From positions 1-64,000 of the forward strand of contig NZ_JBHTKA010000008.1 of the NCBI RefSeq assembly GCF_042676245.1: a stretch of 64,000 nucleotides of DNA, given 5' to 3'. Within the stretch, counting starts at the first letter, position 1. Every line of letters starts with the position of its first letter. Source of the DNA: Ohtaekwangia kribbensis (GTDB taxonomy: Bacteria > Bacteroidota > Bacteroidia > Cytophagales > Cyclobacteriaceae). Position numbers and translations under genes: made by a program. Shown one piece after another: positions 43,590 to 51,588 of the stretch. The notes beneath the pieces were generated by a model, which saw only the letters and a program-made list of their open reading frames with translations, was not told the DNA's origin and did not search any database.

Positions 43590-43696
43590 CGGATCGCTCA
43601 CAATAATTTTTCGTTTTTAACATTGAATAACTTAGTCCGTGGAGTAACTGCGGAGTATAAGTAAGGGCACAGTTTTTACGTTTCCGTACTTGTTTC

Positions 43697-43704
43697 TAAG
43701 TTTG
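43697..43704 (+). promoter_or_regulatory. possible -7 element before the serine hydrolase gene
   Basis: TAAGTTTG matches TAnnTTTG, only 11 bases before the ATG at 43716, so the transcript would have a very short leader. No TTG is at the right distance. Confidence 0.3.
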
Positions 43705-43715
43705 AAGCTGTTAAG

Positions 43716-44981
43716 ATGAAAAAGAAACGCTCCCTCCTCATCGTGTTATTGATCATTACTTTGCCCTTACTGCTGGCACAAGTATGGAAAGATAATGAAG
43801 AGACCCGTGAGCCGACCACTACACCAGCTCCGCCAACGGTGAAGCCATACGTCAACCCGGTGTTTGCAAGTTTCATGGATGATTACGAGCGGGAGATCGA
43901 AACACTTCTGCATGTATCGGGTATACCCGGTGCAGCGATTGCTGTCGTAAAAGATTCATCGATCATCTATATGAAAGGTTTTGGTGTAAAGTCTGTTGGC
44001 AAAACAGATTCTATAGATGTAAATACAGTTTTTCGTATAGCATCCGTATCAAAATGTTTTGCAGCATTCCTTACCGGAACATTGGTAGCCGATAGTATTT
44101 TGCGATGGGACGATCCGGTAATAAAATATGTACCTTCATTCACACTGAAATCTCCCGAATATACCAGGCACCTTACGCTGCGGCATGTACTCTCGCATAC
44201 AACAGGTTTACCCTATCACACCTATACAAATTTGGTTGAAGAAGGTATCGATCTGCCATCACTTCTCGACAAACTGAAAGACGTAAATATTCCCAATGCA
44301 CCGGGCACGCAGTACAGTTATCAAAATGTAGCCTATAGTGTAATTGGTGAAGTGATAAACGCAGCCACGCATAAAACATACGATGCGCTGATGAAAGAAC
44401 ATGTATTCACGCCATTGAATATGGCTACAGCATCCATGGACTATACCAGCCTGATAACAAACGGAAACATTGCACGCCCGCACCTGATGAGACGCGGCCA
44501 ATGGCGTGAAGCATCCATAAACAATACATACTACAACGTAGCACCTGCCGGTGGCGTCAATGCGAGTATAACAGACATGGCTCACTGGATGATTGCTTTA
44601 CTTGGAAACCGCGAAGACGTTATCACCAAAGAAACACTGAATCAGTTATTCACGCCACAAGTTAAAGCTCCCTCTAAAAACAGAAACTACGGAAGAACCA
44701 ATCATGTAAGCAGTTCTTTCTATGGCCTCGGCTGGCGTATACTATATTACCCGGATGATACTCTGGTATACCATGGCGGCTACGTAAACGGTTACCGCAG
44801 TGAAGTGGCCGTGAATATGAAAGATCGTCTTGCCATTTGCCTGCTTTCTAACGGCCCTGGTATAGTTGCCGATACCGGTATACCTGTGTTTCTGAATATG
44901 TATAAAGCGCATCGCGACTCTATACTCGCATACGACAACCGGCAACGCCTAACCCTTACGAAGAACTCTCCTACTCCATGA
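43716..44981 (+). CDS. serine hydrolase, class C beta-lactamase fold
   Basis: A 421-residue penicillin-binding-like hydrolase. An N-terminal hydrophobic segment (SLLIVLLIITLPLLLAQV) exports or anchors it. The active-site motifs are SxxK in ASVSKCF, YxN in YSYQNVAY and HGG in VYHGGYVNG. Members include esterases, D-amino peptidases and beta-lactamases; resistance should not be inferred. It overlaps the DUF1684 gene by 4 bases, so the two are translationally coupled. Confidence 0.88.
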   Translation: MKKKRSLLIVLLIITLPLLLAQVWKDNEETREPTTTPAPPTVKPYVNPVFASFMDDYEREIETLLHVSGIPGAAIAVVKDSSIIYMKGFGVKSVGKTDSIDVNTVFRIASVSKCFAAFLTGTLVADSILRWDDPVIKYVPSFTLKSPEYTRHLTLRHVLSHTTGLPYHTYTNLVEEGIDLPSLLDKLKDVNIPNAPGTQYSYQNVAYSVIGEVINAATHKTYDALMKEHVFTPLNMATASMDYTSLITNGNIARPHLMRRGQWREASINNTYYNVAPAGGVNASITDMAHWMIALLGNREDVITKETLNQLFTPQVKAPSKNRNYGRTNHVSSSFYGLGWRILYYPDDTLVYHGGYVNGYRSEVAVNMKDRLAICLLSNGPGIVADTGIPVFLNMYKAHRDSILAYDNRQRLTLTKNSPTP

Positions 44982-45598
44982 AGAAACAAAGTATATTTAT
45001 CATCGCCATTGTTATCGTGGTTATTGTTAGTCTGCTCTATTCGTTTTTAGGAAGCGAAAATCAGTCGGCCTACATTGAAGAGATCAGGAAAGAGCGCGAA
45101 GAGAAAGATCACTTCATGCGTACCTCTCAGGAATCTCCGTTTGCTGGCAAAACAGAAAGCTTCAAAGGTCTGAACTATTACGATGCAGACATACGCTATA
45201 AAATCACAGCCGACCTGGCACCCATCCAAAACAAAAAAGTCGTGTTGCTCAGCACGAGCGATGGTAAAGAAGAGCGCTATATAGAATATGCCTATGCTGA
45301 GTTCGATCTCAACGGCTATCATAATAAACTGTTGATACTGGAGATGATCGACATCGGCCCCGTACGCGGCAAACTCTTCCTCCCGTTCGGAGATGAAACC
45401 AGTGCAGGCGAAACCTATGGTGCCGGTCGTTACCTCGATATAGAAAAAGTACAGGGCAGCAACACCATCACCCTGGATTTTAACAAGGCGTACAACCCGT
45501 ATTGTGCTTACGCTGAAGAGTTTTCGTGTCCTTTTCCTCCGGCTGAAAATTTACTGAAAGTTGCTATACGCGCAGGCGAGAAAGTTTATCACAACTGA
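44978..45598 (+). CDS. DUF1684 family protein, membrane-anchored
   Basis: A 206-residue protein with one N-terminal membrane segment (IFIIAIVIVVIVSLLYSFLG). The C-terminal DUF1684 domain has the conserved end: RYLDIEK, LDFNKAYNPYCAYAEEFSCPFPPAENLLKVAIRAGEK. The invariant cysteines and NPYCAY suggest a ligand or enzyme site, but no function is established. Its ATG lies inside the end of the serine hydrolase gene, so the two products probably act together in the envelope. Confidence 0.88.
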   Translation: MKKQSIFIIAIVIVVIVSLLYSFLGSENQSAYIEEIRKEREEKDHFMRTSQESPFAGKTESFKGLNYYDADIRYKITADLAPIQNKKVVLLSTSDGKEERYIEYAYAEFDLNGYHNKLLILEMIDIGPVRGKLFLPFGDETSAGETYGAGRYLDIEKVQGSNTITLDFNKAYNPYCAYAEEFSCPFPPAENLLKVAIRAGEKVYHN

Positions 45599-45644
45599 TT
45601 CACCTTTTTTGATCTTTCACTTTAGTCAGTTCGAGCTAAACGCT

Positions 45645-45652
45645 TATTTTTG
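45645..45652 (+). promoter_or_regulatory. -7 element before pheT
   Basis: TATTTTTG matches TAnnTTTG. A TTTA about 20 bases upstream is a weak -33. The start of transcription would lie about 50 bases before the pheT ATG, upstream of the hairpin at 45671-45689. Confidence 0.45.
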
Positions 45653-45670
45653 AAGTCTTAATTTATATTG

Positions 45671-45689
45671 CCCGGATCGTGTATCCGGG
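45671..45689 (+). other. hairpin in the pheT leader
   Basis: A perfect 7-bp stem (CCCGGAT with ATCCGGG) and 5-base loop, followed by AACTTTTAT. It may end transcription from the DUF1684 gene or act in the pheT leader. I see no leader peptide rich in Phe and no T-box. Confidence 0.4.
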
Positions 45690-45709
45690 TAACTTTTATA
45701 AACAGACTT

Positions 45710-48124
45710 ATGACCATTTCGTACAACTGGCTGAAAGAATACATCGATATCCCTGAATCGGCAGAGGACATTGGAAAAGTGCTTACCTCTACCGGACTTG
45801 AAGTTGAGAAAGTTGAAGAGCACGAAACCGTAAAAGGCGGACTAAAGGGACTGGTGATCGGTACGGTAATTACCTGTGCTAAACACCCCAACGCTGATAA
45901 ACTTTCAGTTACTACAGTTAATGTTGGTGGCGATAAAATTCTTCCTATTGTTTGTGGTGCTCCCAATGTAGCGGCTGGTCAGCGTGTAGTTGTAGCCGTG
46001 CCGGGCACAACGGTATACCCGAGCAAAGGCGAACCGTTCACGATCAAGAATACCAAGATTCGTGGCGAGCAATCAGAAGGAATGATCTGTGCTGAAGACG
46101 AAGTTGGTTTAGGAGAAAGTCATGCCGGTATCATGGTATTGAATACCGATGTACCCAACGGTACACCTGCAGCTCAGTATTTCAATATCCAATCAGACTA
46201 TATACTCGAGATCGGTTTAACACCGAACCGTGCTGATGCTGCATCACACATTGGTGTCGTGCGCGATATAAAAGCTTCGAAGAACAGAGCTATAAAACTG
46301 CCTTCGGTTGATTCGTTCAAAGTAGATAACAAGAACCTGGTTATACCAGTTGAAGTTGAGAACAAAGAAGCCTGTCCGCGTTACTCCGGACTCACCATAT
46401 CCGGCATAAAAGTTACTGAATCGCCAGATTGGTTGAAGAACCGTTTGCTGTCGATCGGCCTCACGCCCATCAATAATATTGTTGATATAACAAACTATAT
46501 CTGCCACGAATTCGGGCAACCGATGCACGCATTCGATGCAGACCAGATAACCGGAGGCAAAGTAATTGTAAAGACACTGCCTGCCGGATCTAAATTCACT
46601 ACCCTCGACAACAAAGAGCGCACCTTGCTTGCCAACGATCTTATGATCTGCAATGCACAGGAAGGTATGTGTATAGCCGGCGTATTTGGAGGAACGAAGT
46701 CAGGTATTACTGAAAATACCAAGAATATATTCCTGGAGAGTGCATACTTCTCGGCTGACTATATCCGTAAAACATCCCTGCATCATCAGTTAAAGACGGA
46801 TGCATCGTTCCGTTTCGAGCGCGGTACCGATCCTAACATTACGGTATATGCGTTGAAGCGTGCTGCATTACTGGTAAAAGAACTTGCCGGAGGACAAATC
46901 TCTTCCGACATCATTGATATATACCCGACACCGGTTGAGAACCGCGTGTTCGAAGTAAAAGACAAAAACATTCATCGCCTCATCGGTAAAGCTATACCTC
47001 GCGATGAAATGTTTGGTATACTCGAGCGATTGGACATTAAAATTACCGGTAAGACAGACGATACATTTACTGTATCCGTTCCGCCTTATCGTGTAGATGT
47101 ATTACAGGAGGCCGATATAACCGAAGAGATACTACGCATCTACGGATTCAACAACATTGAACTTTCGGATACAGCAAGTACCGATTACCTGGCCGAGTTC
47201 CCGGTAAAGAGCATCGACAAGTATAAGCGCAGTGTTGGTGAGATGCTGGTAGGCAACGGGTTTTACGAGATCTGGACAAACTCGCTTACCAACCAATCAT
47301 ACCAGGAAAAGAACAAACTTACCTTTAAAGGTGAAGCGGTTGAGATATTGAACAAACTGAGCGAAGAGCAAGGTATACTTCGCCAAACCTTGTTGTTTAC
47401 CGGTCTTGAAGTATGTGCATATAACATTAACCGGAAGCAGAAAGACCTGAAGCTATACGAGTTCGGCAAGATATACTATAAGGAAGCCGGCAAGTATAAC
47501 GAAGAAGAGCGCCTGGTGCTGTTCATGACCGGAAATGTTGAGACGGAAAACTGGCGACATAAAACGCAGTCTGTTACGTATTACGACCTGGCACAGCAAG
47601 TACAACATGTATTGCAGAAGAGCGGGGTTACAAATGTGAAACAGGAGACAATTAAAGATCAGTTACTGGAATATGGCTCTAAACTTTTAAGGGGTAACGA
47701 AGAAATTGGCAAGCTCGGAAAAGTAAAACCTGCATTGCTGAAAGATTTTGGAGTGAAGCAGGAAATATTTTATGCCGAGCTAAATACATCCTTGCTTTTC
47801 CAGGCGGCAAACCCTAAGTTAGTAATTAAAGAAGTTGCAAAGTTTCCTGAAGTAAGGCGTGACTTGTCGCTTGTACTCGACAAGCAGGTGAACTTCAACG
47901 AGATCAGTAACGTAGTACTGAATACAGAGAAGCGGCTCATTAAAAATATCATCGCGTTTGATGTATACGAAGGTGAGAATATCCCGCAAGGTAAAAAGGC
48001 GTATGCGCTTGGCTTTACCCTGCTGGATGAAACCAAAACGCTTACCGATGATGAGATCGATAAGACAATGAACCGCCTGATGAAAGCGTTTGAGGATAAG
48101 CTCGGTGCTGTTATCAGAAAGTAA
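45710..48124 (+). CDS. pheT: phenylalanine--tRNA ligase beta subunit
   Basis: An 804-residue subunit that binds tRNA and carries the editing site; with PheS it charges tRNA-Phe. I start at the ATG at 45710 (MTISYNWLKEYIDI), the standard N-terminus. The tRNA-binding OB-like domain is at about 40-150 (CAKHPNADKLSVTTVNVGG), then B3/B4 editing and B5 domains, the catalytic-like core, and the ferredoxin-fold anticodon domain at the end. The pheS gene is not next to it, as is usual in Bacteroidota. Confidence 0.97.
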   Translation: MTISYNWLKEYIDIPESAEDIGKVLTSTGLEVEKVEEHETVKGGLKGLVIGTVITCAKHPNADKLSVTTVNVGGDKILPIVCGAPNVAAGQRVVVAVPGTTVYPSKGEPFTIKNTKIRGEQSEGMICAEDEVGLGESHAGIMVLNTDVPNGTPAAQYFNIQSDYILEIGLTPNRADAASHIGVVRDIKASKNRAIKLPSVDSFKVDNKNLVIPVEVENKEACPRYSGLTISGIKVTESPDWLKNRLLSIGLTPINNIVDITNYICHEFGQPMHAFDADQITGGKVIVKTLPAGSKFTTLDNKERTLLANDLMICNAQEGMCIAGVFGGTKSGITENTKNIFLESAYFSADYIRKTSLHHQLKTDASFRFERGTDPNITVYALKRAALLVKELAGGQISSDIIDIYPTPVENRVFEVKDKNIHRLIGKAIPRDEMFGILERLDIKITGKTDDTFTVSVPPYRVDVLQEADITEEILRIYGFNNIELSDTASTDYLAEFPVKSIDKYKRSVGEMLVGNGFYEIWTNSLTNQSYQEKNKLTFKGEAVEILNKLSEEQGILRQTLLFTGLEVCAYNINRKQKDLKLYEFGKIYYKEAGKYNEEERLVLFMTGNVETENWRHKTQSVTYYDLAQQVQHVLQKSGVTNVKQETIKDQLLEYGSKLLRGNEEIGKLGKVKPALLKDFGVKQEIFYAELNTSLLFQAANPKLVIKEVAKFPEVRRDLSLVLDKQVNFNEISNVVLNTEKRLIKNIIAFDVYEGENIPQGKKAYALGFTLLDETKTLTDDEIDKTMNRLMKAFEDKLGAVIRK

Positions 48125-48129
48125 ATTTT

Positions 48130-48240
48130 TACAATAGATCAACGCATTGGGCGCAGCTATAGGAGGCTATACTGCAGCTTCGAACGATAACTGTAATTTA
48201 CCAACGGCTATAAGGGGCCCAGCCCTCGGCGAAAAGAAAG
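48130..48240 (+). ncRNA. candidate small RNA between pheT and the coiled-coil gene
   Basis: A 120-base gap with more GC and internal pairing than its surroundings. A three-tier irregular stem can be drawn: TTGGGC near 48148 with GCCCAG near 48219, TATAG near 48158 with CTATA near 48208, and TGCAG near 48173 with CTGTA near 48191. This shape and the place beside zapA are loosely like 6S RNA. It could equally be an ordinary 5' leader. Confidence 0.25.
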
Positions 48241-48243
48241 GAA

Positions 48244-48540
48244 ATGGATCAAGAACTCTTAAAGTCTAATCTTACGGGGTTAGAGCGAAAAATTGTGGTG
48301 CTCGTTAACGAGCACAAAAATCTGAAAGAGGAAATAAAGAACCTGAAAGCCGAAAATCAGGAGCTGAAGTCTGCAATTAAAGTCCGCGATGAGCAAATCA
48401 GCAGTTTTCATAATCAACTGAAAATCACTAAAATTGTGGATAATTTAAACCCGGAAGACGGAAGTGTTCTGGAGTTGAAGAAAAAAGTGGACGAATACAT
48501 TCGTGAGATAGACAAGTGCATCGCTCACTTAAGCAGATAA
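48244..48540 (+). CDS. coiled-coil protein encoded upstream of zapA
   Basis: A 98-residue acidic-basic coiled-coil protein (LVNEHKNLKEEIKNLKAENQELKSAI, heptads over about residues 15-60). No enzyme motif is seen. It is 24 bases before zapA; the same small gene is often next to zapA in Bacteroidota. It resembles ZapB-type division proteins in shape only. A role with ZapA at the division ring is an inference from position. Confidence 0.8.
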   Translation: MDQELLKSNLTGLERKIVVLVNEHKNLKEEIKNLKAENQELKSAIKVRDEQISSFHNQLKITKIVDNLNPEDGSVLELKKKVDEYIREIDKCIAHLSR

Positions 48541-48564
48541 AAAAGGCAACCCCGTAAGAAATTG

Positions 48565-48852
48565 ATGGAGGAACTTTCTATAAAAATAAAGATAGCCGAC
48601 CGTGAATACCCCATGAAGGTGAAGCGATCTGACGAAGAGCGGGTACGACTGGCGGGTAAACTCATCAATGAGAAATTAAAATCTTACCGGGAGCAATTTG
48701 GGATAGATGACAAGCAAGACTTACTAGCGATGGTAGCGTTCGATTGCCTGGTAGATAAAATGGCAGCCGATGAAACGCACCAGGTTATTGACCAGACTGT
48801 GTTTGAGAAAGTAAATCAACTCAACCACCTGGTATCCCAATCCATTCTGTAA
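48565..48852 (+). CDS. zapA: cell division protein ZapA
   Basis: A 95-residue FtsZ-associated protein that bundles FtsZ filaments. The ATG at 48565 is preferred over the TTG one codon earlier. The N-terminal IKIKIADREYPMKV strands and the long C-terminal helix (LLAMVAFDCLVDKM) match the family. It sits between the coiled-coil gene and rny, a conserved arrangement in Bacteroidota. Confidence 0.9.
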   Translation: MEELSIKIKIADREYPMKVKRSDEERVRLAGKLINEKLKSYREQFGIDDKQDLLAMVAFDCLVDKMAADETHQVIDQTVFEKVNQLNHLVSQSIL

Positions 48853-48894
48853 TTTTCTTTACTCCTATTACTTTCTGAGCCAAGGCGGCATACC

Positions 48895-48924
48895 GGGGTA
48901 GTATATATAACCCCTAATTTTTTT
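48895..48924 (+). terminator. terminator-like hairpin at the rny start
   Basis: A 5-bp stem (GGGGT 48895-48899 with ACCCC 48910-48914), an AT loop, then seven T ending right at the rny ATG (48925). It is short but in an odd place: it could attenuate rny, or end a transcript from zapA. Confidence 0.35.
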
Positions 48925-50496
48925 ATGTCTCTCTTTTACGTCATAGTTATTGCCAGCAGTATCGTGGCAACTATCGTGTTGAGTATTGTTATCGGGTCCA
49001 TCCTTTCCAGCAAAAAAATGAAAAGGAATGTGGAAGACGCAGACGACCGCGCCAAGCTTATTATCAAAGAAGCTGAAATTGCAGCCGAAAATTTGAAGAA
49101 AGACAGGATCCTGGAAGCAAAGGAAAAGATCCTGAAGATGCGCTCGGAGTTTGAAGAAGAAGCAAACAAGAAGAAGAACGTTATCATCAGTAACGAACAA
49201 AAGATCAAGCAGCGCGAACAGACGCTCAGTAAAGAAATTGAAAGTCTTAAACGCAAGGAAGGCGAGCTTGACGACATCCGTACTGACCTGGCGGCTCAAC
49301 TTGAGCATGTTAAAAAACGCAAGGAAGAACTTGATAAATTCAACCAGCAGAAAATTCAGGTTCTCGAAAACATCTCCAAGCTTACAGCCGATGAAGCACG
49401 CGAGCAACTTATTGCATCGCTGAAAGATGAAGCACAAACCCGTGCTTCAAGCTATATCAAAGACATTATGGAGCAGGCTAAGCTTACTGCTACCAAAGAA
49501 GCCAAGAAGATTGTTGTTGAAACGATTCAACGTACCGCTACCGAGCACGCTGTAGAAAACTGCGTGTCGATCTTTAACATCGAAAGCGATGATATTAAAG
49601 GTAAAGTAATCGGCCGCGAAGGACGAAACATACGCGCCCTCGAAGCTGCCACCGGTGTTGAAATTATAGTAGACGACACCCCGGAAGCGATTATCATTTC
49701 AGGCTTTGATCCGGTGCGCAGAGAGATCGCGCGCCTGTCGCTGCACCGCCTCGTGCAAGATGGCCGTATACACCCGGCACGTATCGAAGAGATTGTAGCG
49801 AAAACTACCAAGAACATTGAAGATGAAATTGTAGAGATTGGCGAGCGTACGGTGATAGATTTAGGTATACATGGCTTGCACCCTGAGCTGGTAAGGATGG
49901 TAGGCCGCATGCGCTATCGTTCATCATACGGGCAAAACCTGCTGCAACACTCACGCGAAGTTGCCAACCTCTGCGCTATAATGGCCAGCGAACTTGGTCT
50001 TAACGTGAAGCAAGCCAAACGTGCAGGCCTGTTGCACGATATAGGTAAAGTATGGCCCGAAGAACTCGAGAAGCCACACGCTATAGTAGGTATGGAGCTG
50101 GCGCAGAAGTATAAAGAACACCCGGTAATCTGCAACGCTATAGGCGCTCACCACGATGAGATTGAGATGACGAGTATACTCTCGCCAATCGTGCAGGCCT
50201 GCGATGCTATAAGCGGTGCACGCCCTGGGGCAAGACGCGAAGTAATGGAGCAATACATTAAGCGTTTGAAAGAACTTGAAGAGCTTGGTTTAAGCTTCGA
50301 TGGCGTAGAGAAGTGCTATGCTATACAAGCCGGCCGCGAGCTGCGCGTAATTGTAGATGCAGAGAAAGCAACAGACGAACGCGCCAACCAGTTAAGCTTC
50401 GATATATCGCAGAAAATTGAACGCGACATGCAATATCCCGGACAGGTAAAAGTTACCGTAATCCGCGAGATGCGCAGCGTAGCGTACGCGAAGTAA
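48925..50496 (+). CDS. rny: ribonuclease Y
   Basis: A 523-residue membrane-anchored endoribonuclease that starts mRNA decay. It has an N-terminal membrane helix (residues 2-28), a long coiled coil (about 30-190), a KH RNA-binding domain (GKVIGREGRNIRALE at about 225-240) and an HD metal domain (QHSREVANLCAIMA and LLHDIGKVW). Order and length are standard. It shares the strand with zapA, 72 bases upstream. Confidence 0.97.
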   Translation: MSLFYVIVIASSIVATIVLSIVIGSILSSKKMKRNVEDADDRAKLIIKEAEIAAENLKKDRILEAKEKILKMRSEFEEEANKKKNVIISNEQKIKQREQTLSKEIESLKRKEGELDDIRTDLAAQLEHVKKRKEELDKFNQQKIQVLENISKLTADEAREQLIASLKDEAQTRASSYIKDIMEQAKLTATKEAKKIVVETIQRTATEHAVENCVSIFNIESDDIKGKVIGREGRNIRALEAATGVEIIVDDTPEAIIISGFDPVRREIARLSLHRLVQDGRIHPARIEEIVAKTTKNIEDEIVEIGERTVIDLGIHGLHPELVRMVGRMRYRSSYGQNLLQHSREVANLCAIMASELGLNVKQAKRAGLLHDIGKVWPEELEKPHAIVGMELAQKYKEHPVICNAIGAHHDEIEMTSILSPIVQACDAISGARPGARREVMEQYIKRLKELEELGLSFDGVEKCYAIQAGRELRVIVDAEKATDERANQLSFDISQKIERDMQYPGQVKVTVIREMRSVAYAK

Positions 50497-50526
50497 TCTA
50501 TAGTTACTCGCTATATAGTTTATGAA

Positions 50527-50558
50527 ATAAGCCCCGGTTATCGGGGCTTATTTTTTTA
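50527..50558 (+). terminator. rny terminator
   Basis: A 10-bp GC-rich stem (GCCCCG core, 50527-50536 with 50542-50551), then seven T. It lies 30 bases after the rny stop and touches the stop of the convergent gene. Confidence 0.88.
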
Positions 50559-50876
50559 CATACCTCCTGCATTTTCTCTGAGCCCCTTTGCGTCTTCTTT
50601 GAGTCCTCTGTGCAATTGGATTTCGTTGTCATCATCATCCGCCTCATGCCACCCCCGCGTTTCCTTCGCAGCCCGATCCAGCAACTCAAATAGCAGCGTA
50701 AGATCATCCATCCACCCATCAAACTCGGGCGACAGAAAGTCTTTATTATGCCCTATATATTCAATCAATAACGTGCGCAGGCACCGGTTAAGCCGCTCCG
50801 GCGGAGTATATAACATAAAATGGTGAAAGGCCTCCGCCAACCGCTCACTAACTATCCGTTCATCTGTATGTGACAT
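50556..50876 (-). CDS. hypothetical protein
   Basis: A 106-residue acidic soluble protein that I do not recognise. It is helical in look, with a central segment WMDDLTLLFELLDRAAKETRGW and an acidic DDDDNE patch. No signal or membrane segment. It is convergent with rny and divergent from the XRE gene. It marks the left edge of the accessory island, though it may be a resident gene. Confidence 0.6.
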   Translation of the reverse strand: MSHTDERIVSERLAEAFHHFMLYTPPERLNRCLRTLLIEYIGHNKDFLSPEFDGWMDDLTLLFELLDRAAKETRGWHEADDDDNEIQLHRGLKEDAKGLRENAGGM

Positions 50877-50998
50877 ATAACATTAAGGTTTACGCCACAA
50901 ATAGCAAATCTCCCCGGGTGTGCCACACTACCACACCAAGTATATAACAACCCCATGAAGTTGTTTTTTACCTAATCAACTATTTTTTACATTTGAGT

Positions 50999-51424
50999 AT
51001 GACAGATAAACTTCACATTGGCAGAAAAGTAGCGCGCCTGCGCGAGTTACGCGGTATAAAACAAGAAACGTTGGCTGAGCAATTAGGTATAAGCCAACAG
51101 GCTGTTTCCAAGTTAGAGCAAAGTGAGGATATTGAAGATACTACGCTCGATCGCTTGGCTAAAGCATTGGGATTCACCTCGGATGCTATAAAGAACTTTA
51201 GTGAGGAATCTATACTATATAACATTCAGAATAATTACGAAGGCGCTACCAATAACGTTGTACAACAATATCAATGCACCTTCAATCCATTGGATGAGTA
51301 TAGGAACGAAGTAAAAGAAAACAAACGCCTCAGCGAAGAGAATAAAAAACTATATGAGTCTCTTTTGAAAGAGAAGGATGAGAAGATTGCGTTGTTGAAG
51401 AAGATGTTGGAGGGGGGAAAGTAA
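50999..51424 (+). CDS. XRE-family HTH regulator with C-terminal coiled coil
   Basis: A 141-residue protein. The HTH_3 domain (about 5-65) reads GRKVARLRELRGIKQETLAEQLGISQQAVSKLEQ, split here: GRKVARLRELRGIKQETL then AEQLGISQQAVSKLEQ. A middle linker (YNIQNNYEGATNNVVQQYQ) is followed by a coiled coil (about 100-138, NKRLSEENKKLYESLLKEKD). Similar HTH plus coiled-coil proteins are common and unassigned in Bacteroidota. I take the ATG at 50999 rather than the TTG two codons earlier. A TAnnTTTG match (50988) overlaps too closely to be its promoter. There is no partner toxin gene directly after it. Confidence 0.85.
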   Translation: MTDKLHIGRKVARLRELRGIKQETLAEQLGISQQAVSKLEQSEDIEDTTLDRLAKALGFTSDAIKNFSEESILYNIQNNYEGATNNVVQQYQCTFNPLDEYRNEVKENKRLSEENKKLYESLLKEKDEKIALLKKMLEGGK

Positions 51425-51588
51425 AGTATAAAATTATCTTAAGCATGAGGATTCTAGTCCCTCCCTTGCTCTAAAAAACCCTCGGAATTAAATCAAGAAT
51501 GAGTTCAGAGGAAATGTGAAAGCGTGGCTCAAAATGTAGCACAGTAGACTATTCACTCAAATGCGAAGAAAAAGTAACCGTTAGCAAT

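Noticed and set aside
43716..44981. Beta-lactamase resistance gene
   Set aside because: The fold fits, but the motifs are shared with many esterases and peptidases and nothing points to lactam hydrolysis.
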